Notes: a model not told the origin generated them from the letters alone. Shown: positions 1-5,960, numbered from the stretch's first letter. The stretch is 6,627 bases of DNA from an uncultured Ardenticatenia bacterium (GCA_937858165.1 CALLZA010000260.1:1-6627), one strand, 5' to 3'. A program made the numbers and translations.

Positions 1-117
1 CACTGGTCGCACTGGTGTCGTTGTTTCTCGTACGCGTACTGTTGCGCGTGTCTGTCTCTATCAAGTCGGTTTTTGCCGTGGGTGAGGCGTCGCGGTCTTC
101 GTAGTAGTTTTTTTTTT
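1..117. other. Non-biological flank: post-adapter noise and T homopolymer
   Basis: This stretch lies outside the P7 adapter that starts at 118. It consists of irregular T/G-rich sequence (1-107) followed by ten T residues (108-117). Read on the other strand, the order is insert, adapter, poly-A, then random bases, which is what Illumina reads give when they run past the end of a short library molecule. I see no gene, promoter or repeat here. It should be trimmed and not interpreted. Confidence 0.88.
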
Positions 118-183
118 CAAGCAGAAGACGGCATACGAGATCTAGTACGGTCTCGTGGGCTCGGAGATGTGTATAAGAGACAG
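118..183. other. Illumina P7/Nextera adapter with i7 index
   Basis: Positions 118-141 match the P7 flow-cell oligo and 142-149 (CTAGTACG) match the Nextera i7 index known as N702. Positions 150-183 match the Nextera read-2 primer, ending in the 19-bp Tn5 mosaic end (165-183, AGATGTGTATAAGAGACAG). The match has no mismatch that I can see. Translation of this adapter yields the familiar contaminant peptide QAEDGIRD. Genomic sequence starts at 184. Confidence 0.98.
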
Positions 184-416
184 GCGAAGTCGTGCGCGAT
201 GGTATCGATGGTTATCTCGTGCCGCCCGACGACGTGGCCGCGCTGTCCGAACGCGTCGGCCGCCTGTTGGCCGACCCGGCGCAGCGCGCGGCCTTTGGCG
301 ACAACGCCCGCCGCGGCTTTCTGGAACGATTCGAGCTGGACGCGGGCATTGCCCGGCATGCGCAGTGGTATGAGGAGTTGGTCGCCGCCCCTGGCGCGGC
401 GACGACATTGGAGTAG
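184..416 (+). CDS. GT4-type glycosyltransferase, C-terminal fragment
   Basis: This is the last ~77 residues of a glycosyltransferase. The visible start EVVRDGIDGYLVPPDD is the nucleotide-sugar-binding signature near the C-terminus of GT-B fold family 4 enzymes (GlyxxGxLVPPxD). It is followed by the usual helices ALSERVGRLLADP and a terminal helix containing ARHAQWYEEL. Such enzymes transfer a sugar from a nucleotide donor to a lipid-linked or growing glycan at the inner face of the membrane. Donor and acceptor cannot be told from this piece. The gene is cut at 184 by the library adapter; a GTG at 192 or ATG further in is not a real start, because the family fold needs roughly 350-400 residues. 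The stop is TAG at 414-416, nine bases before the next gene, so the two are probably co-transcribed. The family call is firm; the specificity is unknown. Confidence 0.85.
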
Positions 417-425
417 CAGGTAAAA

Positions 426-2348
426 ATGGACGATCCACAGGGCAACGAACAACTGAGCTTCTCGCGCCGCCAGTTTTTGCACGGCGCGGGGGCCATGACC
501 GCCGGCCTGGTGCTGCGTGGCGCGCCGGGGCTGGGCCTGGGCCGGGTGACGCTGCCGCGCGGCCAGGCGCAAACGGCCATCGACGTGACCGCCGCCCCCT
601 ACCGGGCGCGCGGCGACGGCCAGACCAACGATCGCGCCGCGTTCCAGGCGGCCATCGACGCCGCCATTCAGCAGCGGCGGCCGCTGTGGATTCCCCGCCC
701 GGCGTCGTTCTATCGCATCGAACTGGACAATACCAACCGCCAGTTAGACGTGGCCGGCGATCTGGCCATCGTCGGCGCGGGGCGCGAGTCGACTTTGTTG
801 CGCGTCAGCGTGGCCGCGCCGCAGGCCGGTCAATCCTACCACACCTTCTACATCCACAACGGCGTCCACTTCCAGGCCGCTGAACTGCGACTGGAGGAAG
901 AGGCCGACCTGAACGGCTACGCCCTGCACGGCTTCTACTTCGAGGCCGGCCCGGCTGACCATCCGTGCCTGATCGAGGCAGTGGACGCCGACGGCTTCAC
1001 TCACGTTGTCGTCGCCAGCTCCACCGGGCCGGACGGCGGGCGGGGCGAGCTGTTTTTGGCTATTCGCGGCTGCGACTTCAAGCCCCAGACGGAGTGCTGT
1101 GTCGCTTTCTGGTCGGCCGAAGACGGCCACAAGCGGCTGCACGTCTACGATAGCTACTTCCACGGCAGCCGCGACAATCATCTCATCTACTGCCACCCGC
1201 ACAACACTGTCCACATCGAGAACACCCGCTTCGACGACACGCCGAACTGGGCCTTTCACTTGCAGGGCACGGCCGTCAGCGGCGACCCGGAGTATCAGCG
1301 CCTCATCGGTTGCTGGTTTGGCCCCCACAACGGCCGCAGCGTCATCACCCACAGCGGCCCAACGACCAACCCCCGGCCGGAGATCATCAACTGTCTTTTC
1401 GAGAGCAGTAACGCCATCCAGATTCGCTCCCACGTGCTGATCGACGGCTGCTACTTCACCAACGACCGCGACGCGACCAGCAACAGCGCCCTGGTGGCGA
1501 CCATCGAAAGCGAGCCGTTCGAAGTCACGCTGCGCAACTGCATCTTTGCTCCCAAGCACGACGTCTTGCCCTACATCGACTTGCGCCTCGATGGTGTGAC
1601 GGCAACCATCGCCAACTGCCAGTTCTACCATCAGGGGTCGGGCGCGGTGCTGGCGCTGGGGCGCGGCCTGGCCAACGTCACGACGATCGACAACTGCCTG
1701 TTCTACGTTCGGCCCGACGACGCTTCCCAGGCGATCGCCCTGGAGATCGACAATGGCCGCACGACCGTCACCAACTGCCGTTTCCACGGTCGCGCGCCGG
1801 CCGACCGCGGCGTGGTCTTGTGCAAGAACACCAACGGCACGCTGGGCAACGACGCCGCGCTGGTGCTGCAGAACTGCACCTTCCAGGGCATCAGCGGCGG
1901 CAGTCTGCTCTACGTCGAAGAGGGCGCGGGCAACAGTTGGCGCGGCCGCATCACCGGCGGCAACAACCGCATCACCGACTGGCCGAACGTCCGACCCATG
2001 CTGGTTGTCGCCAACGCCCAGGTCCCGTTCTTTGCCAGCCTGTCGCCTGTGCCCGGCGCCGCGCCGCTGACGCTGGCCGTCGCGCCGACAATGGTCGTCA
2101 GCAGCAACTACGACGCTTACCAGGTCAGCGGCGGTGGCGACGTCGCCGCGCTGCACTGGTGGACGGACGATGGCACGGCCGACCCGCTCTTCAGCGGCAC
2201 AATCAGCCTGACCGCGGCGGCGCCGTTCGCCCTGGTGGGCGGCGGCAACATCCGGCCGGCCGGCGGCGCTGCCCGCCGCGACGTGGCCGCCGGCGCGACC
2301 GTTCGCCTGAGTTATGACCCAGCGGCGGGTGTATGGAGCGAGGGGTAG
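426..2348 (+). CDS. Tat-exported right-handed beta-helix protein (pectate-lyase-like)
   Basis: This is a 640-residue exported protein. Residues 11-18 (SFSRRQFL) form a twin-arginine motif, followed by a hydrophobic stretch (about 20-38) and a possible cleavage site after GQA at 46-48, so Tat export in folded form is likely. GDGQTND at 63-69, followed by AFQAAIDAA, is the N-terminal signature of Pectate_lyase_3-like beta-helix proteins. Residues ~210-490 repeat every ~26-27 residues with an [N/G]-C-x-F core (215, 295, 322, 341, 371, 397, 423, 450, 483) and two variants, DSYF (242) and NTRF (266), giving about eleven coils. Residues ~530-640 look like a separate small beta domain. Relatives include polysaccharide lyases, hydrolases, epimerases and binding proteins. 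I cannot identify catalytic residues, so I infer only that it acts on or binds the locus's polymer outside the membrane. The ATG at 426 has a weak upstream AGCAGG (415-420), and that start includes the signal peptide. Confidence 0.85.
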   Translation: MDDPQGNEQLSFSRRQFLHGAGAMTAGLVLRGAPGLGLGRVTLPRGQAQTAIDVTAAPYRARGDGQTNDRAAFQAAIDAAIQQRRPLWIPRPASFYRIELDNTNRQLDVAGDLAIVGAGRESTLLRVSVAAPQAGQSYHTFYIHNGVHFQAAELRLEEEADLNGYALHGFYFEAGPADHPCLIEAVDADGFTHVVVASSTGPDGGRGELFLAIRGCDFKPQTECCVAFWSAEDGHKRLHVYDSYFHGSRDNHLIYCHPHNTVHIENTRFDDTPNWAFHLQGTAVSGDPEYQRLIGCWFGPHNGRSVITHSGPTTNPRPEIINCLFESSNAIQIRSHVLIDGCYFTNDRDATSNSALVATIESEPFEVTLRNCIFAPKHDVLPYIDLRLDGVTATIANCQFYHQGSGAVLALGRGLANVTTIDNCLFYVRPDDASQAIALEIDNGRTTVTNCRFHGRAPADRGVVLCKNTNGTLGNDAALVLQNCTFQGISGGSLLYVEEGAGNSWRGRITGGNNRITDWPNVRPMLVVANAQVPFFASLSPVPGAAPLTLAVAPTMVVSSNYDAYQVSGGGDVAALHWWTDDGTADPLFSGTISLTAAAPFALVGGGNIRPAGGAARRDVAAGATVRLSYDPAAGVWSEG

Positions 2349-2349
2349 G

Positions 2350-2396
2350 CAGTAATCAGTGGTCAGTGGGTCAGTGGTTAGTATTCAGTAGGTCAG
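2350..2396. repeat. Degenerate CAGTNNT heptamer array
   Basis: About six and a half head-to-tail units: CAGTAAT, CAGTGGT, CAGTGGGT, CAGTGGT, TAGTATT, CAGTAGGT and a final CAG. Two units carry one extra base. The array starts two bases after the stop of the beta-helix gene. It resembles the short tandemly repeated sequences with heptamer units known from cyanobacteria and other filamentous bacteria. No protein or RNA function is evident. Confidence 0.85.
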
Positions 2397-2402
2397 ACGA
2401 GT

Positions 2403-2434
2403 ACTCGTTACTCGTCATTCGTAACTCGTCACTC
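2403..2434. repeat. ACTCGTN heptamer array
   Basis: A second heptamer array of different sequence from the one just upstream: ACTCGTT, ACTCGTC, ATTCGTA, ACTCGTC and a final ACTC. It ends three bases before the methyltransferase ATG at 2438 and occupies the place where a ribosome binding site would be expected. No AGGAGG-like sequence lies between the array and the start. Confidence 0.85.
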
Positions 2435-2437
2435 AAA

Positions 2438-3130
2438 ATGTCTGAACGCCAGCGCCTTCACCAAGTTTACGCCGCGCGCGCCGAGCGACTGGCCGGGCGA
2501 GATGTCGATTCGCTGGGTAACCCGGCCCATCTGTTCGCCATCCAGAGCCGGCAGCGGGCTATTGTGCGCCGGCTGCGGCGTGAGGAGTTGTGGCCGCTGA
2601 CCGGGCGCGACGTGTTGGAAGTTGGCTGCGGTTCGGGCGGCGTGCTGCTGGAGTTGGCGAGCTACGGCGCTGAGGCCGGACGGCTGCACGGCACCGACCT
2701 GCTGGCCGAGCGTGCCGCCATCGCCCGGCAACGCGTGCCCCAGGCGGCCGTCACCTGCGCCGACGGCGGCCTGTTGCCCTACCCGACGGCAACGTTCGAC
2801 CTGCTCTTACAATTCACGGTGTTTTCATCGATTTTGGATAAAGCCCTCTGTTATACTGTCGCTAGCGAAATGCGACGGGTGTTGAAGCCGGGCGGCCTGA
2901 TTCTCTGGTACGACTTCTGGCTCAACCCACTGAACAGGCATACCCGAGGGATTCGGCCGAAGGAGATTCGGGAGTACTTCCCGGACAGCCAGTATTCATT
3001 CGAGCGAATTACCCTTGCGCCGCCGTTGACAAGTCGCCTCGTGCCGCTGTCATGGACCGGGGCGTTGGCCCTGGAAGGGCTGGGTATCTTCAATACCCAC
3101 TACCTGGCAGCCATTCGGCCCAATCGGTGA
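2438..3130 (+). CDS. Class I SAM-dependent methyltransferase
   Basis: This 230-residue protein has the Rossmann methyltransferase core. Motif I is VLEVGCGSGG (59-68), and the acidic residue after strand 2 is D87 in GTDLL, expected to bind the SAM ribose. ADGGLLPY (108-115) corresponds to the adenine-contacting region, and VLKPGGLILWYDFW (148-161) is the post-III strand. The length is normal for a small Methyltransf_11/25-type enzyme. It probably methylates a sugar or glycolipid intermediate in the cytoplasm, judging from neighbours only; the acceptor is unknown. I chose the ATG at 2438. An in-frame ATG at 2333 would overlap the previous gene and add 35 residues encoded mostly by the two heptamer arrays, which do not look like protein. 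No Shine-Dalgarno is visible. The next gene starts 3 bases after the stop, suggesting translational coupling. The stretch 2801-2880 is clearly AT-richer (about 45% GC) than its surroundings. Confidence 0.85.
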   Translation: MSERQRLHQVYAARAERLAGRDVDSLGNPAHLFAIQSRQRAIVRRLRREELWPLTGRDVLEVGCGSGGVLLELASYGAEAGRLHGTDLLAERAAIARQRVPQAAVTCADGGLLPYPTATFDLLLQFTVFSSILDKALCYTVASEMRRVLKPGGLILWYDFWLNPLNRHTRGIRPKEIREYFPDSQYSFERITLAPPLTSRLVPLSWTGALALEGLGIFNTHYLAAIRPNR

Positions 3131-3133
3131 GTT

Positions 3134-4813
3134 ATGAACGAGAGCATCGCCTCCCAGCCAGTAGTTGACCCTCAGCTTCGTGTCGGGCTAAGCGAGGCGC
3201 GGCGCGCCGTTGACAAGGCGGCGCGGCGGGTGCTCGATCTAAGCCTGGCCGCGGTGGGCATGCTCCTCCTGGCGCCCCTGTTTGTCCTCATTGCCGTGCT
3301 TATCAAGCGCGATTCGCCCGGGCCGATCTTCTACTGGGGTGAGCGCGTCGGCCGCCAGGGCCGCCCCTTCCACATTCTCAAGTTCCGCACCATGTACGAG
3401 ACGGGCGCCAGCTATAACGGCCCGCGCGTCACCGGTCAGGGCGATCCGCGCATCACCCCTTTCGGCCACTGGCTGCGCGACACCAAGGTCAACGAACTGC
3501 CCCAACTGTGGAACGTGCTCAAGGGAGAGATGAGCATCGTCGGGCCGCGCCCGGAAGACCGCGACTTCGTCAGCCACTGGCCGGCCGAGACGCGCGACGT
3601 GCTGTTGTCGGTGCGCCCCGGCATCACCAGCCCGGCGTCCATCCTCTACCGCGACGAGGAGGCGATGTTGCAGGCCGGCAACGTGGTCGACCAGTACCTC
3701 AAGGTCATCCTGCCTAGCAAGCTGCGGCTGGACCTTGTCTACGTCCACCACCGCTCTGTCCTGACCGACCTGGACGTCATCTTCTGGACACTGCTGGCCC
3801 TGCTGCCGCAACTGAAGGCGCGCCAGGTGCCGGAGCACCTGCTGTTCTGGGGGCCGCTGGCCCGCTTCATCAGCCGCTACATCTCCTGGTTCGTGCTCGA
3901 CAGCGCCGTGGCCTTCGCCGCCGTGGCCGCCACCGGCGTCATCTGGCGCAGCAACGGGCCGCTAGAGCTGGGGCCGGGGTTGGCCGTCGGCGTGGCCCTG
4001 GCCATCGCCCTTATCTTCAGCCTGGTCAACGCCGTGTTGGGCGCGGGGCGCGTCGTCTGGTCGCGCGCCGACACCGACGACGCCATCACCCTGGCCGTCT
4101 CGTCCGGCCTGACGACCTTCGTTCTGCTGGTCGCCAACTGGTTCTGGGAGCCGCGAGCCATCGCCGTGCCCTACCTGGGCCACCGGCTGTTGCCATCGGG
4201 CCTCATTGTCGTCAGCGGCGTGCTGGCCTTCGCCGGCTTTGTCCTGCTGCGCTATCGGATGCGCATCATCACCGGGCTGTCGCGGCACTGGATCGCGCTG
4301 CGCGGCGGCTCCTCGGCCGTCGGCGAGCGGGTGCTCATCGTCGGCGCGGGCAACGCCGGCAATCTGGCCGCCTATCTGCTGCGCAAACTCGAACTAGGCC
4401 AGGCGTTCTCCATCATCGGCCTGATCGACGACGCGCCGCGCAAGCACGGCACGCGCGTCGGCGGCTTGCGCGTCCTCGGCCCCACGACCGACATTCCCCA
4501 GTTGGTGCGGCTGCACGACATCGGCCTCATCCTCTTCGCCATCGAGAACATCCGCCCGGCGCAGCGCGAACGCATCTTGCAGATCTGTCGCGCCGCGGGT
4601 GTGCCGACTGTCGTCCTGCCCGACGTCCTGGAGACGTTGCGGACGCAGATCGCCAGCGAACAGGGCTTGACCACGATGAACCCGGTCGGCGACATGGCCG
4701 CCGCCGAACACGAACTGGACACCTGGCTGATCGAACTGGACGAACTGATCGCCGCCGAAGCTTGGGACACGGTGCGCGAACGAATTCAGGCCCGCCAGCA
4801 GCAAGCCTTGTAG
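3134..4813 (+). CDS. Phosphoglycosyl transferase fused to 4-TM and Rossmann domain (reversed order)
   Basis: This 559-residue protein has three parts. Residues ~25-230 are a bacterial sugar transferase (PglC/WcaJ catalytic domain). It has a membrane-embedded N-terminal helix (33-57), SPGPIFYWGERVG (61-73), FHILKFRTM (79-87), NELPQLWNVLKGEMSIVGPR (120-139) and RPGIT (161-165). Such domains move a sugar phosphate from a nucleotide sugar to undecaprenyl phosphate, starting glycan assembly. Residues ~249-373 hold four hydrophobic segments (249-271, 281-305, 316-336, 353-373). Residues ~397-505 are a Rossmann domain (VLIVGAGNAGN 400-410, GLIDDAPRKHGTRVGGLRVLG 429-449) of the CoA_binding_3 type. 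In WbaP/WcaJ-like proteins the four helices and Rossmann domain precede the catalytic domain; here they follow it. The catalytic Asp of the usual D-E pair is Asn120. A charged helical tail ends the protein. It starts 3 bases after the methyltransferase gene, with GGTGAG (3126-3131) too close to be a good Shine-Dalgarno. Sugar specificity is unknown. Confidence 0.88.
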   Translation: MNESIASQPVVDPQLRVGLSEARRAVDKAARRVLDLSLAAVGMLLLAPLFVLIAVLIKRDSPGPIFYWGERVGRQGRPFHILKFRTMYETGASYNGPRVTGQGDPRITPFGHWLRDTKVNELPQLWNVLKGEMSIVGPRPEDRDFVSHWPAETRDVLLSVRPGITSPASILYRDEEAMLQAGNVVDQYLKVILPSKLRLDLVYVHHRSVLTDLDVIFWTLLALLPQLKARQVPEHLLFWGPLARFISRYISWFVLDSAVAFAAVAATGVIWRSNGPLELGPGLAVGVALAIALIFSLVNAVLGAGRVVWSRADTDDAITLAVSSGLTTFVLLVANWFWEPRAIAVPYLGHRLLPSGLIVVSGVLAFAGFVLLRYRMRIITGLSRHWIALRGGSSAVGERVLIVGAGNAGNLAAYLLRKLELGQAFSIIGLIDDAPRKHGTRVGGLRVLGPTTDIPQLVRLHDIGLILFAIENIRPAQRERILQICRAAGVPTVVLPDVLETLRTQIASEQGLTTMNPVGDMAAAEHELDTWLIELDELIAAEAWDTVRERIQARQQQAL

Positions 4814-4884
4814 GGCGGGTTGCTTTACCCACCCTCTGGCCGGCTAATTGGGTTGCGGGGGCGGGTAGAGCAACCCACCCTACA
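4809..4884. repeat. Imperfect inverted repeat of GTAGGGTGGGTTGC type
   Basis: The arms at 4809-4834 and 4859-4884 are reverse complements at 23 of 26 positions, separated by a 24-base loop. Each arm is itself nearly palindromic (GGGCGGGT...ACCCACCC), so several hairpins or a cruciform are possible. The left arm contains the TAG stop of the phosphoglycosyl transferase gene. The element looks like a dispersed miniature or REP-like sequence. It could stabilise or attenuate the transcript, but there is no U-run that would make it a standard terminator. Confidence 0.85.
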
Positions 4885-4901
4885 GGCGACCGACAACACG
4901 T

Positions 4902-4907
4902 AAGGAG
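4902..4907 (+). promoter_or_regulatory. Ribosome binding site of the dehydratase gene
   Basis: AAGGAG lies 12 bases before the ATG at 4920. It is the best Shine-Dalgarno match in the window but its spacing is longer than usual. Together with the inverted repeat just upstream, it suggests the dehydratase is translated independently of the preceding gene. Confidence 0.6.
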
Positions 4908-4919
4908 TACCAAACCGAC

Positions 4920-5912
4920 ATGAGCGATTGGACCGGCAAGCGCGTCCTGGTGACGGGCGCGGGCGGCTTCATCGGCAGTCATCTCACCGAGGCTCTGGCG
5001 CGGGCCGGGGCGACGGTGCGCGCCTTCGTGCGCTACAACTCGCGCGGCGATGCCGGGCTGTTGCGCCAATTGCCGGCCGATGTCCTGAGCGAACTGGACA
5101 TCGTCGCCGGCGATTTGCGCGACGGGGCGGCCGTGGCCCGCGCTGTGGCCGGCTGCGAGGTTGTCTTCCATCTGGGGGCGATCATCTCTATTCCCTACTC
5201 CTACCAGCACCCGTTGGAGACGGCCGAGACGAACTTCATGGGCACGCTGGCCGTGCTGTTGGCCTGTCGCGAGCAGGGCGTTGGCCGCCTGGTGCATACC
5301 TCAACCAGCGAGGTTTACGGCACGGCCCAGTTCACGCCGATGGACGAGAGCCACCCCCTGCAAGGGCAGTCGCCCTACTCGGCCAGCAAGATCGGCGCCG
5401 ACAAACTGGTGGAAAGCTTCTACCGTTCGTATGACCTGCCGGCTGTCACCGTGAGGCCGTTCAACACCTACGGCCCACGCCAGTCGGCCCGCGCCGTCAT
5501 CCCGACCATCATCACCCAGGCCCTCACCGGCGACTGTATTAAGCTAGGCAGCCTGACCACGCGCCGCGACTTCACTTACGTCGGCGACACGGTCAGCGGC
5601 TTTCTGCGCGCGGGGCTGGCCCCGAACGTGGGCGGCGAGGAGATCAACCTGGGCACGGGCGACGACATCGCCATCGGTGAGCTGGCCGAGCGTGTCATCG
5701 CCCTGGTCGGTCGCCCCGTGACCATTGCCACCGCCGCCGAGCGGTTGCGGCCGGAGAAGTCGGAAGTGCTGCGGCTCCTGTCGGACAATGACCGGGCGCG
5801 GCGGTTGCTGGGTTGGTCGCCGCTCTGGTCGCTCGACGACGGGCTGGGCCAGACGGTCGAATGGATTCGCGAGCATCTCGATTTCTATCGCGTGGGACGC
5901 TATGAGGTCTAG
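4920..5912 (+). CDS. legB: LegB-like NAD-dependent nucleotide-sugar 4,6-dehydratase
   Basis: This 330-residue protein is a complete extended short-chain dehydrogenase. The NAD-binding motif is TGAGGFIG (12-19), with GDLRD at 64-68. TSTSEVYGTAQ (127-137) and YSASK (153-157) hold the catalytic Thr/Ser-Glu, Tyr153 and Lys157. NTYGPRQSARAVIPTIITQ (182-200) and RRDFTYVGDT (215-224) form the substrate region. The T-S-E arrangement matches 4,6-dehydratases such as GDP-mannose dehydratase. The wording IPYSY (91-95), TSTSEVYGTAQ and GPRQSARAVIPTIITQ is what I remember of LegB, which converts NDP-GlcNAc to its 4-keto-6-deoxy form in legionaminic acid synthesis. In this family the step oxidises C4, eliminates water across C5-C6 and reduces C6 using the bound NAD. 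The aminotransferase, synthase and cytidylyltransferase expected of a legionaminic pathway are not in the window, so the product could instead be another 4-amino- or 6-deoxy-sugar. The enzyme class is firm; the exact substrate is not. Confidence 0.87.
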   Translation: MSDWTGKRVLVTGAGGFIGSHLTEALARAGATVRAFVRYNSRGDAGLLRQLPADVLSELDIVAGDLRDGAAVARAVAGCEVVFHLGAIISIPYSYQHPLETAETNFMGTLAVLLACREQGVGRLVHTSTSEVYGTAQFTPMDESHPLQGQSPYSASKIGADKLVESFYRSYDLPAVTVRPFNTYGPRQSARAVIPTIITQALTGDCIKLGSLTTRRDFTYVGDTVSGFLRAGLAPNVGGEEINLGTGDDIAIGELAERVIALVGRPVTIATAAERLRPEKSEVLRLLSDNDRARRLLGWSPLWSLDDGLGQTVEWIREHLDFYRVGRYEV

Positions 5913-5960
5913 TCTGCTAGGCCTCTAGACCTCTGAGGTCTTCTGAGACCTCAGAGGTCT
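5904..5960. repeat. Nested palindromic repeat (AGACCTCTGAGGTCT family)
   Basis: Positions 5927-5941 and 5946-5960 are perfect 15-base inverted repeats with a 4-base loop (TCTG). Each arm is itself a palindrome (AGACCTC-T-GAGGTCT). A further partial copy, GAGGTCTAG at 5904-5912, forms the last two codons and stop of the dehydratase gene and is the reverse complement of CTAGACCTC at 5925-5933. The sequence can form one long hairpin or two small ones. No U-run follows, so an intrinsic terminator is unlikely. The hairpin ends directly before the GGGAG ribosome binding site of the next gene. Confidence 0.88.

Noticed and set aside
108..117. T-run as a terminator or promoter element
   Set aside because: It abuts the sequencing adapter and is the complement of post-adapter poly-A read noise.
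73..423. Open frame reading through the P7 adapter into the insert (116 residues)
   Set aside because: Its first part is translated noise and adapter (QAEDGIRD...), and the rest is an out-of-frame shadow of the glycosyltransferase fragment.
117..572. Minus-strand open frames crossing the 5' adapter
   Set aside because: They end in translated adapter peptides and are antisense to two well-supported genes.
744..2156. Long minus-strand open frame (470 residues) opposite the beta-helix gene
   Set aside because: It is the kind of stop-free antisense frame expected in GC-rich DNA, with low-complexity Ala/Val/Asp/Gly composition and no motif. The plus-strand protein has a signal peptide and clear repeats.
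2350..2434. Possible CRISPR array
   Set aside because: Units are only seven bases, contiguous and degenerate, with no spacers.
2333..2437. N-terminal extension of the methyltransferase from an upstream ATG
   Set aside because: It would be encoded mainly by the two heptamer arrays and overlap the preceding gene; the family domain begins after 2438.
3239..3838. Minus-strand open frame opposite the sugar transferase domain
   Set aside because: Antisense shadow of a highly conserved catalytic domain, with no recognisable features.
4527..5297. Minus-strand open frame of 256 residues spanning two genes and the inverted repeat
   Set aside because: Arg-rich biased composition, no motif, and it crosses a repeat element; the plus-strand genes explain the region.
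5927..5960. Possible rho-independent terminator
   Set aside because: The stem is strong but no T-run follows on the plus strand, and the next gene's ribosome binding site starts immediately after.
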